Of a stretch of DNA of 64,000 bases, positions 47,687 through 58,745 are shown piece after piece. Location of the stretch: the NCBI RefSeq assembly GCF_017695965.1, contig NZ_JAAORM010000005.1:372001-436000 (forward strand). The letters run 5' to 3'. Numbering within the stretch: position 1 is the first letter of the stretch; every line of letters begins with the position of its first letter. Both the position numbers and the translations under genes were made by a program. The notes under the pieces were generated by a model that searched no databases, was not told the origin of the DNA, and saw only the letters and a program-made list of their open reading frames with translations. The DNA comes from Prochlorococcus marinus CUG1416. Its GTDB lineage: Bacteria > Cyanobacteriota > Cyanobacteriia > PCC-6307 > Cyanobiaceae.

Positions 47687-48193
47687 ATGAGCCAGACTCT
47701 AGTTTTAAATGCTTCTTATGAACCTTTAAACATCACTTCTTGGAGAAGGGCTGTTATTTTAATGATCAAAGGTAAAGCAGAAAGCTTAGAGGAGGATAAA
47801 TCTTATTCAATACATTGCGGCAGAAAATTACCTACAGTTATAAGACTTCGTTATTATGTGAAAATTCCATTTAGGGAAGTTTCTCTAACGAGAAAAAATA
47901 TACTTCTCAGAGATAATAATTGTTGCCAATACTGTAACTACCGAGGTAGTGATTTATCAATAGATCATGTTTTACCGAGAAGTAGAGGTGGAACTGATAA
48001 CTGGGAAAATGTCACTACAGCATGTCTTAGATGCAATGTAGCAAAAGGTAACCGAACCCCTGAAGAAGCAAATATGCCTTTAAAACGAAGTCCCTACCGA
48101 CCACTAAGTAATCTTAATTTTGAGGCTACAAGACAAATTGACTCTGGCAGGCATAAAGAATGGAGTAAATACGTAATAGGCGTTGCAATCTAA
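47687..48193 (+). CDS. HNH endonuclease family protein
   Basis: The 168-residue product contains an HNH nuclease domain (about 83-125): CQYCNYRGSDLSIDHVLPRSRGGTDNWENVTTACLRCNVAKG, with two CxxC zinc pairs, the catalytic histidine in IDHV and the asparagine in WENV. The N-terminal part (about 1-70) with VLNASYEPLNITSWRRAVILMIKGKAE is typical of a family conserved in cyanobacteria. This is a chromosomal family and there is no sign of an intron or homing element here. The biological role is not established. It converges on prfA with an 11-base gap. Confidence 0.9.
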   Translation: MSQTLVLNASYEPLNITSWRRAVILMIKGKAESLEEDKSYSIHCGRKLPTVIRLRYYVKIPFREVSLTRKNILLRDNNCCQYCNYRGSDLSIDHVLPRSRGGTDNWENVTTACLRCNVAKGNRTPEEANMPLKRSPYRPLSNLNFEATRQIDSGRHKEWSKYVIGVAI

Positions 48194-48204
48194 AAATCAA
48201 AATC

Positions 48205-49299
48205 TCAATTGCCTTCGTTATTAAAATCTTCCATCATTCTCTTTTGTTCTTGAGCTACACATGCATCAATAACTTCGTCCAATTGACCAGCGAGAATAGG
48301 TTCTAGTGAAAAATTGGTTCCCAATCTATGATCAGTTGTCCTGTTATCTTTAAAATTATAAGTTCTAATTTTTTCGCTCCTATCCCCTGTTCCCACCTGT
48401 GAAAGCCTTTGTGATCTCTCTTTGGCATTAGCTTCTTTTAATTGAATTTCATATAATTTAGCTCTCAAAATTTCCATTGCTCGTTCACGATTCTGCAATT
48501 GTGATCTCTCTTGAGTACAAAAAACTCTTATCCCTGTGGGCTTGTGAAGAAGATCAATAGCAGTCTCCACCTTATTAACATTTTGCCCCCCGGCTCCTCC
48601 TGATCTTGCTGTACCAACCTCTAAATCGGTTGGATCAATCTTAACCTCAACAGGATCAGCTTCAGGCATGACCGCAACTGTAGCCGTAGAAGTGTGAACT
48701 CTACCTTGAGATTCAGTAGCTGGAACTCTTTGGACTCTATGTACACCAGCTTCGAATTTAAGTTGACTATATACAGAATCTCCCTTAACGGAGATAACTA
48801 ATTCTTTGAATCCTCCCATATCTGACTCAGAAGCACTAACAGGTTTTACAGACCATCCAATTTTTTGTCCATATCTTTCATACATTCTTGCTAAATCACC
48901 CGCCCAAATACAAGCCTCGTTACCTCCAGCACCGGCTCTAATTTCTAACATTACACTTCTCTCATCTCTTGGATCTTTAGGTAATAAGGCGATTGTGGTT
49001 TTATGAATTAGTTCATTCTTAAATTCCTCTAGATTAATTAACTCCTCATTTATTAATGATTCCATCTCTTTATCATTTTTATTCTCTTTCAATAAATTTT
49101 TCGAATCTTTAATTTCCTTATCAGTATCAAGCAACTTATTAAAATCAATTACTAAAGGTTCCAACTTTGACCTTTCTCTTGCTATTGATTCTAATTTTTT
49201 AGGATCATTTGCTATGTCAGGATCTGCAAGCTGCACTTCCAAATTTTCAAAACTATCTGAAGCAGTTTTCAACCTTGCAATTAGTGTTGAGTATTCCAA
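48205..49299 (-). CDS. prfA: Peptide chain release factor 1
   Basis: RF1 reads UAA and UAG stop codons and triggers peptide release. The 364-residue protein has the catalytic GGQ in [13 protein letters not shown] (about 229-241) and the tripeptide region in [21 protein letters not shown] (about 183-203) with PAT, the RF1 stop-codon recognition motif. The C terminus [23 protein letters not shown] is also conserved. It is the last gene of the long ribosomal protein cluster, 28 bases after rpmE. Confidence 0.96.
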   Translation of the reverse strand: MEYSTLIARLKTASDSFENLEVQLADPDIANDPKKLESIARERSKLEPLVIDFNKLLDTDKEIKDSKNLLKENKNDKEMESLINEELINLEEFKNELIHKTTIALLPKDPRDERSVMLEIRAGAGGNEACIWAGDLARMYERYGQKIGWSVKPVSASESDMGGFKELVISVKGDSVYSQLKFEAGVHRVQRVPATESQGRVHTSTATVAVMPEADPVEVKIDPTDLEVGTARSGGAGGQNVNKVETAIDLLHKPTGIRVFCTQERSQLQNRERAMEILRAKLYEIQLKEANAKERSQRLSQVGTGDRSEKIRTYNFKDNRTTDHRLGTNFSLEPILAGQLDEVIDACVAQEQKRMMEDFNNEGN

Positions 49300-49327
49300 T
49301 TGAAATTATGCTTAATTTTTGAAAATT

Positions 49328-49588
49328 CTATTTATTAGAATCTTTTTCTTCTTTTTTCTCTTTTGATGTAGCTGAATTAGCTGAACCCATTCCATATTTT
49401 TTCATAAACCTATCAACTCTACCTTCTGTATCAAGAATTTTTTGAGTTCCAGTAAAGAAAGGATGATTACCACTCCATACATCGACATGTAGTTCAGGCT
49501 GAGTAGAGCCTGTCGTCATTACAACTTCTCCATTACAAATAACTTTTGCATCTGGATACCATTTTGGGTGGATTTCTGATTTTGGCAT
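49328..49588 (-). CDS. rpmE: 50S ribosomal protein L31
   Basis: The 86-residue product starts MPKSEIHPKWYPDAKVICNGEVVMTTGST, with the L31 pattern ELHVDVWSGNHPFFTG and the end of the conserved part VDRFMKKYG. The zinc-binding CxxC of one L31 type is absent, so this is the zinc-independent form common in cyanobacteria. A Lys/Glu-rich tail of about 20 residues follows. It lies between rpsI and prfA, 12 bases after rpsI. Confidence 0.94.
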   Translation of the reverse strand: MPKSEIHPKWYPDAKVICNGEVVMTTGSTQPELHVDVWSGNHPFFTGTQKILDTEGRVDRFMKKYGMGSANSATSKEKKEEKDSNK

Positions 49589-49600
49589 AATTAAATTCCT

Positions 49601-50011
49601 TTAACGTTTAGAGAATTGTGGGGCTTTTCTTGCTTTCTTAAGACCATATTTTCTTCTTTCCTTTGCTCTTGGGTCTCTACTGAGATGGCCTTCAGTTTTT
49701 AGTGGTTTTCGGTTGTCTGAAGATAATTCGCAAAGGGCTCTTGCTGCCCCTTGTTTAATAGCGTCTGCTTGGCCTGTCAATCCACCACCATGAACATTCA
49801 CGAAAATATCATAAGAATTTTCTAGGCCTAAAGTATGCAAAGGTGCTTTAATTGAATTTAAATGCAGAGGATTAAAGTTTAAGTAATCATCACCGGAACG
49901 CCCATTAATTTTAATTTGTCCATTTCCAGGAATCAAGCGTACCCTAGCGACTGAAGTTTTCCTTCTTCCAGTTCCCCAATAAACAGCTTTGTTTTTTATT
50001 TGACTATTCAT
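49601..50011 (-). CDS. rpsI: 30S ribosomal protein S9
   Basis: S9 contacts P-site tRNA through its C-terminal tail. The 136-residue product has [19 protein letters not shown] near the start, [21 protein letters not shown] in the middle and ends [18 protein letters not shown], the conserved tail. It lies nine bases downstream of rplM, the usual rplM-rpsI pair. Confidence 0.96.
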   Translation of the reverse strand: MNSQIKNKAVYWGTGRRKTSVARVRLIPGNGQIKINGRSGDDYLNFNPLHLNSIKAPLHTLGLENSYDIFVNVHGGGLTGQADAIKQGAARALCELSSDNRKPLKTEGHLSRDPRAKERRKYGLKKARKAPQFSKR

Positions 50012-50020
50012 TTTTATAAA

Positions 50021-50452
50021 TTAACTATTCAATAATACAGGATTCTGTGCTGCATGAGGATGATCAGCCCCTTTATAAACTTTTAGTTTTTTAAATTGCT
50101 GTCTTCCTAAAGAATTATGTGGAAGCATACCCTTAACAGCTTGCTCGATAATTCTTTCAGGAATTCTTTCTTGAAGAGACTCAAATTTCTCAATTTTCAT
50201 TCCTCCAGGTCTACCAGAATGTCTTCTATATAATTTTTGTGATGCTTTTTTACCTGTTACCTCAACTTTTTCGGCATTTACAACAATGACAAAATCACCT
50301 GTATCTAAATGAGGAGTGAATGTTGGTTTATTTTTTCCTCTTAAAACAGTTGCAATTTCTGTAGCAAGTCTCCCAAGCGTCTTATCTTTTGCGTCAACTA
50401 AAAACCAATTTCTTTCAATAGTTTCCAAAGACGGTGTAATTGTTTTATTCAT
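50021..50452 (-). CDS. rplM: 50S ribosomal protein L13
   Basis: L13 is an early assembly protein of the 50S subunit. The 143-residue product contains [33 protein letters not shown] (about 16-48) and [34 protein letters not shown] near the end. It is followed by rpsI and preceded by a 117-base gap before truA, where an extra promoter could lie. Confidence 0.96.
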   Translation of the reverse strand: MNKTITPSLETIERNWFLVDAKDKTLGRLATEIATVLRGKNKPTFTPHLDTGDFVIVVNAEKVEVTGKKASQKLYRRHSGRPGGMKIEKFESLQERIPERIIEQAVKGMLPHNSLGRQQFKKLKVYKGADHPHAAQNPVLLNS

Positions 50453-50569
50453 TTAGCAAATTTCTGCAAATAAATTTAAATTCAGTTCTAAAATTCTACC
50501 TTATTAGAGGAGTATTAAACAATAAATTTTGGATTATTCACACAAATAACTAGCTTTAATAAAATTTAA

Positions 50570-51376
50570 TTAAGAAAAACCTTTAATTAAAAAAACTGGA
50601 AAAAAATCGTTGTTATTGATCATTTTAAACACATTTTCTTCATAAACAGCATTTACAAAACATAACCCCTTAGCTGGAGCAGATTCCTTAACATCATTTT
50701 TCTTTTTATTGACCCATCTATCTTTAAAGATTTCTGGCGATATTTTTTTCTCTCCAACTAAAACTAGTTGACCAACAATTAAACGGACCATTCCATAGAG
50801 AAAACCAGTCGCTTTAATATCTACTAAAATCAAATCCTCTACTCTTTTAATATCTATATTTTTTATTTTTGTAATAGAGGTTGTCCTGTTGCTTCCACTT
50901 TTCTGAAAAGCAAAAAAGTCATGCTCTCCTTCCATATTTTTTGATGCGTTTAACATTAACCCTTCATCCAGATCTTTTTGGTACCTATGCCATGACCAAT
51001 TATTTATAAACAAGTTAGGGAATTTACTATTATTAATGACATATCGATAATGTCTATACATTGCTGAATAGCATGCATGCCAACTATCTTTAACCTCAAC
51101 AGATTCCAAGATTCTAATAGATGAGGGTAAAAGATTATTTAGTACATCTGAATAACGATTTCCTGGAATAACGCAATCAATATCAAAGTGTACTACTTGA
51201 CCTGATGCATGAACTCCTGCATCAGTTCTACCTGCGGCAAAAGTCTTTACGTAATTATGGGAAATTTCAAAAAGCGCTTTCTCTAGAATTTCCTGAATAG
51301 TAGTTGCATTTTTTTGTCTTTGCCAACCTGAAAAGTTCGATCCATTATATTGAACTAGTAATGCTACCCTTTTCAA
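50570..51376 (-). CDS. truA: tRNA pseudouridine synthase A
   Basis: TruA makes pseudouridine at positions 38-40 of tRNA anticodon stems. The 268-residue product has the catalytic aspartate D52 in AAGRTDAGVHASGQVVHFD. It also has the N-terminal YNGSNFSGWQRQ and the later DFFAFQKSGS and FLYGMVRLIVGQLVLVG segments. It lies between rplQ and rplM, the common placement in cyanobacteria. Confidence 0.95.
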   Translation of the reverse strand: MKRVALLVQYNGSNFSGWQRQKNATTIQEILEKALFEISHNYVKTFAAGRTDAGVHASGQVVHFDIDCVIPGNRYSDVLNNLLPSSIRILESVEVKDSWHACYSAMYRHYRYVINNSKFPNLFINNWSWHRYQKDLDEGLMLNASKNMEGEHDFFAFQKSGSNRTTSITKIKNIDIKRVEDLILVDIKATGFLYGMVRLIVGQLVLVGEKKISPEIFKDRWVNKKKNDVKESAPAKGLCFVNAVYEENVFKMINNNDFFPVFLIKGFS

Positions 51377-51415
51377 AAGTTTTTTTCAAAATAAAAAACC
51401 CCTTTTCTAACTAAC

Positions 51416-51766
51416 TTAAACAAGTTCAATGATAGCCATCTGAGCGTTATCACCTTTTCTAGAGACGGTTCTGACTATACGTGTATAACCCCCTTTTCTA
51501 TCTCCATATCTTTCTTTTGCTTTTTCAAATAATGAATGAACTAATTTCTTATCATAAATATATCCAATAGCCCTTCTCCTTGAAGCCAAACTTCCCTCTT
51601 TAGCGAGAGAAATCATCCTTTCCGCTTCGTTTCTTAAAGCTTTTGCTCTGGCTTTTGTTGTGGTTACTCTACCTTCCTTAATTAATTGTGTAGTCAAACC
51701 TCTTAGAAGTGCTTTCCTCTGATCAGCAGGTTTACTCAATAATGGAATTCTAAGTTGGTGTCTCAT
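51416..51766 (-). CDS. rplQ: 50S ribosomal protein L17
   Basis: The 116-residue product begins [34 protein letters not shown], contains [24 protein letters not shown] and ends in [25 protein letters not shown], matching L17 throughout. It lies 14 bases downstream of rpoA, the usual rpoA-rplQ arrangement. Confidence 0.96.
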   Translation of the reverse strand: MRHQLRIPLLSKPADQRKALLRGLTTQLIKEGRVTTTKARAKALRNEAERMISLAKEGSLASRRRAIGYIYDKKLVHSLFEKAKERYGDRKGGYTRIVRTVSRKGDNAQMAIIELV

Positions 51767-51780
51767 AATCTTAAAAATTG

Positions 51781-52716
51781 TTAAACAGAGGTTCGGCTTT
51801 GTGGAATAGAAATTCCAATGCGCTCAAGAGCTTCAATAACCTCATCTGCAGATTTAGAGCCAAAGTTCTTAATTTCAAGAAGATCTTCATAGCTAAAGCC
51901 CATTAAATCCGAAACTGAGTTAACTTGCGCTCTTTTTAAACAATTATATGCTCTAACGGACAAGTTTAGTTCCTCAAGAGGGATTTGAGCCTCAGGAGAT
52001 GGTTCAGGTTCCTCAGGAATTTCCTCAACCATTGTAACAGTAGCAAGAGGCTGAAAGAGTTCTATTAACTGGTTTGCAGCTTCAGCAATAGCATCATCAG
52101 GAGATGTTGAGCCATCTGTTACTACTTCCATTTTTAATCTTTCTCTACCTGCTCCGCCTTCTGCTACAGCAGTTTCATCAATCGTAAAATTCACTCTCTT
52201 GACTGGCATAAATACAGCATCTATTTGAAGCAAATCAATAGCAGTTGTCTCTTCATTCTTGCGATCAACGGGTCTATATCCAACACCTCTTTCGACATGG
52301 ATTTCCAACTCTAAGTTATGACCGTCCTGAATAGTTGCGATCGGTTTTTCGCCATCAACAATTTCAACTTGAGAGGAGAATTGAATATCATTTGCCTTCA
52401 CATCCATTGGACCGCTTGCTACTAACCTGCCGATTTCCAGATCTGGATTAGAACTATTAATTGATAGTTGCTTACAATTGAGAAGAATGTCTAAAACGTC
52501 TTCTCTAACTCCAGGGATAGTTGCATATTCGTGATTAATTCCTGCTATTCTTACTGCAGTAACTGCACTTCCTTCAAGTCCTCCCATAAGGACTCTTCTA
52601 AGAGAATTACCCAAAGTTGTAGCTTGTCCCCTTTCTAAAGGGCCAATTAAAAAAGTTCCTGTTTGGGAGCGATCATCTGCTATTTGATGGTCGATTCTGT
52701 CAATCTGGTATTGCAA
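51781..52716 (-). CDS. rpoA: RNA polymerase alpha subunit
   Basis: The alpha subunit dimerises to start RNA polymerase assembly. The 311-residue protein has an N-terminal dimerisation domain (about 1-225) with [16 protein letters not shown] and a C-terminal domain (about 245-305) with [23 protein letters not shown], which contacts UP elements and activators. The start is a TTG at 52716, with no clear Shine-Dalgarno sequence. The leader between rpsK and rpoA has an unusual C10A9 tract (minus strand) at 52740-52758. Confidence 0.96.
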   Translation of the reverse strand: MQYQIDRIDHQIADDRSQTGTFLIGPLERGQATTLGNSLRRVLMGGLEGSAVTAVRIAGINHEYATIPGVREDVLDILLNCKQLSINSSNPDLEIGRLVASGPMDVKANDIQFSSQVEIVDGEKPIATIQDGHNLELEIHVERGVGYRPVDRKNEETTAIDLLQIDAVFMPVKRVNFTIDETAVAEGGAGRERLKMEVVTDGSTSPDDAIAEAANQLIELFQPLATVTMVEEIPEEPEPSPEAQIPLEELNLSVRAYNCLKRAQVNSVSDLMGFSYEDLLEIKNFGSKSADEVIEALERIGISIPQSRTSV

Positions 52717-52739
52717 AACGGAAAAAAATAAGGTTAAAG

Positions 52740-52758
52740 TTTTTTTTTGGGGGGGGGG
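52740..52758. repeat. Homopolymer tract T9G10 between rpsK and rpoA
   Basis: Nine T residues (52740-52748) are followed by ten G residues (52749-52758). On the transcribed minus strand this reads C10 then A9, about 24 bases before the rpoA start. A ten-base G run stands out in such AT-rich DNA and lies in a 59-base spacer. Confidence 0.95.
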
Positions 52759-52775
52759 TGGAGAATGATTAAGAT

Positions 52776-53168
52776 CTAAACGCGTCTTCGTTTAGGTCTT
52801 CTACATCCATTATGAGGTAATGGAGTTACATCCCTTATTAGAGTTATTTCTAAACCGGCCACTTGTAAAGCTCTTATGGCCGTTTCCCTACCTGAGCCTG
52901 GTCCTCTAACTAATACTTCTATTTGTCTCATACCTTGATCAAGTGCTCTCCTAGCCGCAGCTTCAGCTGCTGTTTGAGCAGCAAATGGCGTGCCTTTCCT
53001 AGCGCCTTTAAATCCACTGGCACCTGCAGAAGACCAAGAAATTACATGGCCAGAAGTGTCAGTAATTGAAACGATAGTGTTATTGAATGTGCTTTGAATA
53101 TGTACCACACCATTAGGTACATTACGTTTAGATTTCTTTGAACCTGTTTTTTTTACTGGAGCTGCCAT
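52776..53168 (-). CDS. rpsK: 30S ribosomal protein S11
   Basis: S11 forms part of the 30S platform and the mRNA exit channel. The 130-residue product has [47 protein letters not shown] and ends [18 protein letters not shown]. It lies 44 bases after rpsM and before rpoA, the conserved alpha-operon order, with rpsD missing from its E. coli position. Confidence 0.97.
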   Translation of the reverse strand: MAAPVKKTGSKKSKRNVPNGVVHIQSTFNNTIVSITDTSGHVISWSSAGASGFKGARKGTPFAAQTAAEAAARRALDQGMRQIEVLVRGPGSGRETAIRALQVAGLEITLIRDVTPLPHNGCRRPKRRRV

Positions 53169-53212
53169 GATGTTTTAATTTGATACTGGAAATTGTGAAT
53201 AGATTTAGTTAA

Positions 53213-53578
53213 TTATTTTTTTCTTCCAGCAACTGTTTTTCTTGAACCCCGTCTTGTTCTTGCATTAGTTCTAGTTCTTTGGCCTCTTACTGGAAGACTC
53301 ATTCTATGCCTTCTTCCTCTCACACAACCTATATCTTGTAAACGTTTTAAGGCCATTCCCTCTTTTCTTCTCAAATCTCCTTCTAAAGTGAATTCCTCTG
53401 TTGCACCTCTTAGTTTTTGTACATCAGAATCTGAAAGATCTTTTACACGAGTATCTGGGTTTACGCCTGTATTAGCAAGAATTAGCTTTGATCTTGTCAA
53501 ACCAATTCCATAGACGTATGTAAGTGAGATTTCAACTCGCTTTTCGCGAGGTATGTCGATTCCTGCAATCCTGGCCAC
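53213..53578 (-). CDS. rpsM: 30S ribosomal protein S13
   Basis: S13 contacts the 50S subunit and P-site tRNA. The 121-residue product begins [26 protein letters not shown] and ends with the basic tail [23 protein letters not shown]. It lies 43 bases downstream of rpmJ in the alpha-operon block. Confidence 0.97.
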   Translation of the reverse strand: MARIAGIDIPREKRVEISLTYVYGIGLTRSKLILANTGVNPDTRVKDLSDSDVQKLRGATEEFTLEGDLRRKEGMALKRLQDIGCVRGRRHRMSLPVRGQRTRTNARTRRGSRKTVAGRKK

Positions 53579-53621
53579 GTGTTTTGAGTAAGTAAAAAGT
53601 TTGAATTATAAGGGTTGAAAT

Positions 53622-53738
53622 TTAACCCTGACGCTGTTTATTGCGAGGTCTTTTCTTGTTAATAACATAGATTCTACCTCTTCTCCTCACGATCTGATCG
53701 TCAGGACTAATTTTTTTGACTGAGGATCTGACCTTCAT
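53622..53738 (-). CDS. rpmJ: 50S ribosomal protein L36
   Basis: This short gene encodes 38 residues beginning [20 protein letters not shown] and ending [10 protein letters not shown]. That matches L36, except that the zinc-binding cysteines of the common form are replaced (SPDD and VRRR positions), as in the zinc-independent type. It sits at the conserved place between adk and rpsM. Confidence 0.93.
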
Positions 53739-53783
53739 AGGGGTTTTGCAAATAAAACGTTAATACTATATTCTACATCATCA

Positions 53784-54332
53784 TCAAGCCATTTTTTGTT
53801 TGATATCAGAGGAAATGGTTTTTAAATCTCTATCAGCATCAATATACTCCAGCAATGAAAGATCTTTGAAATATTGAATCAATGGTTCTGTAGTTTTTTT
53901 ATAAATGTCAACTCTTGTTCTAATAGTCTCTTCAGTATCATCTTTTCTTCCTCTTAAAAGCAAACGCTTAATTAGAACTTCTTCTGGAATATCTAAGTAA
54001 AAAACTACCTCTAAAGGTTGATTTATATCAATTAAGACCTCATTCAATGAATTCGCTTGAGATAAATTTCTTGGGAATCCATCTAGAATCCAACCTTTAT
54101 TATCCTTATCTAAATTTTGCCTTACTATTTTTAATACAAGTTCGTCACTAACAAGTTCTCCCCGGATAATAATATCCTTTACCTGTCTACCAAGAATAGT
54201 ATCCATTTCAATTTCTTTTCTTAATAATTCACCTGTGGAAAGGTGCAAGTAAGAATTGGTTTGGCTCAATAATTCCGCCTGAGTGCCTTTCCCAGCTCCA
54301 GGAGCTCCTAAAAATAGTAAATGTTTTTTCAT
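53784..54332 (-). CDS. adk: Adenylate kinase
   Basis: Adk interconverts ATP, AMP and ADP. The 182-residue product has the P-loop [10 protein letters not shown] (8-17), the AMP-binding STGELLR and DGFPRN (about 86-91) motifs, and a short lid region ([14 protein letters not shown]), so it is the short, zinc-free type. Its start codon overlaps the secY stop by one base (TAATG arrangement), so it is translated right after secY, a common order in ribosomal operons. Confidence 0.95.
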   Translation of the reverse strand: MKKHLLFLGAPGAGKGTQAELLSQTNSYLHLSTGELLRKEIEMDTILGRQVKDIIIRGELVSDELVLKIVRQNLDKDNKGWILDGFPRNLSQANSLNEVLIDINQPLEVVFYLDIPEEVLIKRLLLRGRKDDTEETIRTRVDIYKKTTEPLIQYFKDLSLLEYIDADRDLKTISSDIKQKMA

Positions 54333-55651
54333 TAATTGTTAATTAGTCCCTCATACCTTTGAGAAATAACATAAGTCTGAATTTGCTTAGCAGTATCAAT
54401 AGCCACACCCACAAGAATTAGTAATGATGTTGCTCCTAAACCTTGAAAGGTCTGTACATTTGTCGCTCTTTCTACTGCAGCTGGAATTATAGCTACTGAA
54501 CCCAGAAATAATCCTCCTAATAATGTCAACCTATTTTGTATACCTGATAGGTAGTTTGCTGTATTAGTTCCTGGTCTAACTCCTGGTATTGCTACTCCTC
54601 CTTTCTTTAAATTTGAAGCCACATCAACTGGATTAATTGTAAGGGATGCATAAAAATATGAGAATCCCAAAATCAAGGAGAAAAACGTAAGAGCATATGG
54701 CCATGGATTTGAGGATCCAGGATTTAAACTACTCGCTAATTTGATTAAGACAGGATTGCCCGTAACATTTGCAATAGTTATCGGTAAAAAAATTAAAGCA
54801 GATGCAAATATAATGGGCATTACTCCTCCTGCATTTAATTTCAAGGGTAAATAACTTTGCCTTGTAGGAAGTAATGTTGAATTTCCTATTTGTCTTTTTG
54901 CACTAACAATAGGGATTCTTCTGGCTCCCTCTTGGACAAAAATTATCCCAACAATTGTTAACAAAAATACTCCAAGTAAAACTGCTATACCTAAAACATC
55001 TCCCCGATCACCAGTTTGAGCTTTTTCAATGGTTGAACTCAGAGCCTTTGGTAGAGTCGCGACAATATTCAGAAAAATCACCAATGAAGCGCCTTGACCT
55101 ATTCCTTTCTCTGTAATGATTTCACTAAACCACATCACTAACATTGAGCCAGTAACTAAGGCTATAGAGGTTTGCAAGACAAATGTAGTTTCACTTATCC
55201 CCTGAATTGCATATTGTCTAAGAATTAAAGCAAAAATAATACTCTGCAGAAAACCCCATCCTAAGGAAACATATCTTGTTATTTGAGCAATTTTTCTTCT
55301 GCCAGCTTCTCCTTCATTTTTTTGTAAATCTTCAAGCACAGGCAATGAAGCTGTAAGAAGTTGAATAATAATTGATGCGTTTATAAAAGGAAGTATACCC
55401 AATGCAAATATTCCAAGGGTTGAGATTCCTCCGCCAGTAAAAATATCTAAAAAACCTATTAATTGGCCACCTTGATCTATAAAACTTTTAAACGCAACCC
55501 TATCAATCCCGGGCATGGGGATATAGATACCAAGTCTTACTAAAAGAAGAAGTCCTAAAGTTGTTAAAACTCTACTCCTTAGTTCTTTATTTAAAAATAA
55601 TTGGGAAAGTATTTCAGAAGCGCTTGGATTTCGACTTTTTTTAACAAACAT
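54332..55651 (-). CDS. secY: Protein translocase subunit SecY
   Basis: SecY is the channel of the Sec translocase in the plasma and thylakoid membranes. The 439-residue protein has ten predicted membrane helices. It shows the plug and early-helix region [22 protein letters not shown]-type helices and the C-terminal cytosolic loop [29 protein letters not shown] (about 332-360). It follows rplO and overlaps adk by one base. Confidence 0.96.
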   Translation of the reverse strand: MFVKKSRNPSASEILSQLFLNKELRSRVLTTLGLLLLVRLGIYIPMPGIDRVAFKSFIDQGGQLIGFLDIFTGGGISTLGIFALGILPFINASIIIQLLTASLPVLEDLQKNEGEAGRRKIAQITRYVSLGWGFLQSIIFALILRQYAIQGISETTFVLQTSIALVTGSMLVMWFSEIITEKGIGQGASLVIFLNIVATLPKALSSTIEKAQTGDRGDVLGIAVLLGVFLLTIVGIIFVQEGARRIPIVSAKRQIGNSTLLPTRQSYLPLKLNAGGVMPIIFASALIFLPITIANVTGNPVLIKLASSLNPGSSNPWPYALTFFSLILGFSYFYASLTINPVDVASNLKKGGVAIPGVRPGTNTANYLSGIQNRLTLLGGLFLGSVAIIPAAVERATNVQTFQGLGATSLLILVGVAIDTAKQIQTYVISQRYEGLINN

Positions 55652-55681
55652 TTTGAGACTTACCTAAATATTTTAGTAAAT

Positions 55682-56140
55682 TTATTTATTATTTATAAGC
55701 TCGCAAGATCCACCTGCATCCTCAATCTTTTGTTTTGCAACTTTTGTGAATGCATGAGCTTGCACTGTTAACTTTACATTCACTTTTCCATTACCAAGAA
55801 TTTTTAAAGGGAATTTTGGCTTAAAGATCAATCCTTTCTTAACTAGTGAATCTAGGTTAACAGTATCGTTATCTTTGAAATCATTTAATTTATCTAAATT
55901 TATTATGGAAAAGTTCTTTTGATTAATTATTTCGAAGTGTTTTAATTTAGGAACTCTTCTATATAGAGGCATTTGGCCACCTTCAAACCCTGGACGTGTG
56001 GGTCTTCCAGAACGTGATTTTTGTCCTCTCATTCCAAAACCACATGAAGCACCCTGCCCGGCAGCAATACCTCTACCCTTTCTTAATTTTTTCTTTCTAG
56101 AGCCAGAGTTTGATTTAAGATTATTTAATGTTGAAGTCAT
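55682..56140 (-). CDS. rplO: 50S ribosomal protein L15
   Basis: The 152-residue product has the basic Gly-rich N terminus [47 protein letters not shown] and the C-terminal globular domain with [23 protein letters not shown]. It lies between rpsE and secY; rpmD (L30), which separates rpsE and rplO in many bacteria, is absent. Confidence 0.96.
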   Translation of the reverse strand: MTSTLNNLKSNSGSRKKKLRKGRGIAAGQGASCGFGMRGQKSRSGRPTRPGFEGGQMPLYRRVPKLKHFEIINQKNFSIINLDKLNDFKDNDTVNLDSLVKKGLIFKPKFPLKILGNGKVNVKLTVQAHAFTKVAKQKIEDAGGSCELINNK

Positions 56141-56145
56141 GATTT

Positions 56146-56769
56146 TTAAGAATAGAGCTGTTCAAGTGAGATTCCTCTCTCCCTAGAGGCAGATTTGTGT
56201 GTTCTTAATTGAGCAAGAGCTACCATAGCAGCTCTTGCATTATTCAAAGGGGTTTTGCTTCCCAATCTTTTTGCTAAGACATTTTTTATGCCCGCCAATT
56301 CTAAAACTGTTCTAATTGAACCCCCAGCAATTACACCTGTACCTGGAGCGGCTGGCCTAATAAGTACATTAGCCGCACCATCTCGACCATTAGATAAAGT
56401 TGGTATTGAATTATTTGGAGTTAAGGGGACCCTAACAAGATGCTTTTTACCATCTGAAACTCCCTTTCTGACCGCACCAATGACGTCGCCAGCTTTACCA
56501 ACTCCAACTCCAACTTGACCTTTCTCATTACCAACAACAACTATTGCTCTAAAACTCATTTTTTTTCCACCTTTAACAGTTTTAGACACACGTCTGATTT
56601 GAACAACCCTTTCTTGCCAATCAGAATCCCTTTCTAGATTTTTTGAATCACCTCTTCTATTCCTTTTTCGATCATTATTACGATTATTCTTTTTTAGATC
56701 TCTAGGGTTAGCACTAGGAACATTATCAGTGTTTGATTGAGCTTCTTGTTTTAGTGGAGTGTCAGTCAT
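56146..56769 (-). CDS. rpsE: 30S ribosomal protein S5
   Basis: S5 helps accuracy and mRNA unwinding at the 30S entrance. The 207-residue product has a basic, Asn/Arg-rich extension of about 45 residues, then [41 protein letters not shown] and [21 protein letters not shown]. The long N terminus is seen in other cyanobacterial S5 proteins. It lies five bases before rplO and 16 after rplR. Confidence 0.96.
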   Translation of the reverse strand: MTDTPLKQEAQSNTDNVPSANPRDLKKNNRNNDRKRNRRGDSKNLERDSDWQERVVQIRRVSKTVKGGKKMSFRAIVVVGNEKGQVGVGVGKAGDVIGAVRKGVSDGKKHLVRVPLTPNNSIPTLSNGRDGAANVLIRPAAPGTGVIAGGSIRTVLELAGIKNVLAKRLGSKTPLNNARAAMVALAQLRTHKSASRERGISLEQLYS

Positions 56770-56785
56770 AGTAAAAAATTTAAAG

Positions 56786-57154
56786 TTAGAATTTTAGGCC
56801 AGCTTCACGAGCAGCATCCGCAAGAGCCTTAACTCTTCCGTGATACAAATTGCCTCCACGATCAAAAATCACTTGCTTGATACCTTTTTTTATTGCTCTC
56901 TTTGCTAATAGTTTTCCAACAATAGAAGAAGAATTGCAATCAGAAGGTAATTTCTCTGATTTTTCTCTGAGTTCTTTATCAACAGTTGAAGCAGAACAAA
57001 TAGTTTTTTGAACACTATCGTCTATAACCTGTGCATAAATATGGTTATTAGAGCGAAAAACAGACAATCTTGGACGTGTTTCATCACCAATTAAGAATCT
57101 TCTTAATCTTCTATGTCTTTTTTGGGTTTGTAATTTCCTGGAAAGTTTGGTCAT
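56786..57154 (-). CDS. rplR: 50S ribosomal protein L18
   Basis: L18 binds 5S rRNA. The 122-residue product has the basic start [44 protein letters not shown] and ends [22 protein letters not shown]. It lies 14 bases after rplF in the spc-type block. Confidence 0.96.
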   Translation of the reverse strand: MTKLSRKLQTQKRHRRLRRFLIGDETRPRLSVFRSNNHIYAQVIDDSVQKTICSASTVDKELREKSEKLPSDCNSSSIVGKLLAKRAIKKGIKQVIFDRGGNLYHGRVKALADAAREAGLKF

Positions 57155-57168
57155 TTTTTTAAGTGGAA

Positions 57169-57708
57169 TTATTTTTTGCCAGATTTACCAGCTTTTCTGA
57201 GAATTCTCTCATCATGGTATTTAATTCCTTTTCCTTTATAAGGCTCTGGAGGTCTAATTGATCTGATTTTTGCTGCTTCGTTGCCAACAATTTCCTTATC
57301 AATTCCAGATACTGTAACGTTTGTATTACTCTCAACTTTGTATGTTATACCATCAGGGGGGATCATTTCTACCGGATGACTATATCCTGCACTCACAATT
57401 AGATTTTTACCTTTTACTTGTGCTCTTGATCCAACGCCTACAATTTCAAGTTTTTTTGAAAAACCTTGACTAACCCCTTCAACCATATTTGCAATTAAGG
57501 CTCTACATAAACCATGTCTTTGCCTGGAATGTATTTTAGTTGTAGTAGGTATTACAACAACAGTATTATCCTTTTTATCAAAACTAACTCCCTCAGGCAT
57601 TAGACGTTTTAACTCACCCTTTGGGCCTTTAACTGTAACCGTTAACCCATCAAAATCAACTGTGACTTTCTCTGGAATAGGTACTGGTGTTTTTCCGATT
57701 CTTGACAT
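57169..57708 (-). CDS. rplF: 50S ribosomal protein L6
   Basis: The 179-residue product begins [15 protein letters not shown] and has two L6 domains, the second with [35 protein letters not shown], the diagnostic C-terminal motif. It lies between rpsH and rplR with short gaps of 12 and 14 bases. Confidence 0.97.
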   Translation of the reverse strand: MSRIGKTPVPIPEKVTVDFDGLTVTVKGPKGELKRLMPEGVSFDKKDNTVVVIPTTTKIHSRQRHGLCRALIANMVEGVSQGFSKKLEIVGVGSRAQVKGKNLIVSAGYSHPVEMIPPDGITYKVESNTNVTVSGIDKEIVGNEAAKIRSIRPPEPYKGKGIKYHDERILRKAGKSGKK

Positions 57709-57720
57709 AATTAATTCTCC

Positions 57721-58122
57721 TTAATAAACATAGCAAAGGATCTCGCCACCTATACCTTGCTTCCTGGCATCGCGATCACTCATAACGCCTTTAGAAGTTG
57801 AGATAATAGCAACTCCAAGACCTCCAAGAACTTTTGGTAAGCCTTTAGTATTCTTATAAATTCTCAAACCAGGTTTACTAACTCTTTGCATAGATCGAAT
57901 AGTTGGGAATTTATTTTTACCACTATATTTGAGTCCAAGTATTATTTGTGATTTATAACCTTCACCTTCTTCATTAATATCAGAAATGAAACCCTCTTTT
58001 TGAAGCACTTTGGCGATACTTAAGGACATTTTTGAACTTGGGATTGTTGTTGTTGTATGCTTTTTTTGACTCGCATTTCTAATCCGAGTAAGCATATCTG
58101 AAATAGGATCGTGATTTGACAT
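57721..58122 (-). CDS. rpsH: 30S ribosomal protein S8
   Basis: S8 binds the central domain of 16S rRNA. The 133-residue product has [20 protein letters not shown] near the start and ends [26 protein letters not shown], the conserved C terminus. It follows rplE directly (nine bases); rpsN, which stands between them in many bacteria, is not here. Confidence 0.97.
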   Translation of the reverse strand: MSNHDPISDMLTRIRNASQKKHTTTTIPSSKMSLSIAKVLQKEGFISDINEEGEGYKSQIILGLKYSGKNKFPTIRSMQRVSKPGLRIYKNTKGLPKVLGGLGVAIISTSKGVMSDRDARKQGIGGEILCYVY

Positions 58123-58131
58123 GGTTGTAAT

Positions 58132-58671
58132 TTAATTCTTACTAAAAGGCATACCTAACTCTTGCAAGAGAGCTTTACCTTCTTGATCTGATCTTGCACT
58201 TGTGACAATAGTTATATCCATACCTCTTATTGAGTCTATTTTATCAAAAGAGATTTCAGGAAAAATCAATTGCTCTTTAACTCCTAGGGTGTAATTACCT
58301 CTCCCATCGAAACTTTTTGGATTAACGCCTCTAAAGTCTCTTATTCTTGGTAAAGCTAGATTTATAAATCGCTCTAAAAAGGAATACATCCTGTCTCCTC
58401 TCAAAGTTACAGTACAACCAATTGGCATCCCTTCACGAATTTTAAAACCCGCGATAGCTTTCTTAGCCCTAGTTACTAAGGCCTTTTGTCCTGTAATTGT
58501 TGCCATTTCATTTAAAGAAGCTTCTAGAGCTTTTGAATTAGAAGCGGCTTCACCAAGACCTCTGTTAACGTTGACTTTTACAACTTTAGGTACTTGATGA
58601 ATATTTTTAAGACCAAGGTCCTTTAAAAGTTTTGGTCTAATTGATTCTTTGTAGCGATTTTTTAGAGTCAT
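58132..58671 (-). CDS. rplE: 50S ribosomal protein L5
   Basis: L5 binds 5S rRNA and contacts P-site tRNA. The 179-residue product contains [45 protein letters not shown] and [20 protein letters not shown]. It is separated from rplX by a 74-base gap, larger than its neighbours in this block. Confidence 0.97.
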   Translation of the reverse strand: MTLKNRYKESIRPKLLKDLGLKNIHQVPKVVKVNVNRGLGEAASNSKALEASLNEMATITGQKALVTRAKKAIAGFKIREGMPIGCTVTLRGDRMYSFLERFINLALPRIRDFRGVNPKSFDGRGNYTLGVKEQLIFPEISFDKIDSIRGMDITIVTSARSDQEGKALLQELGMPFSKN

Positions 58672-58745
58672 AATTTTTTGGTAATTCTGGTCTTTGTCAG
58701 AATTGATAAATTAGAAAAAGTTTAAATCTTTTGTCTGATGAAAAA

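Noticed and set aside
47687-48193. HNH gene as a homing endonuclease or restriction enzyme
   Set aside because: It has the N-terminal part of a conserved chromosomal family and there is no intron, intein or methyltransferase next to it.
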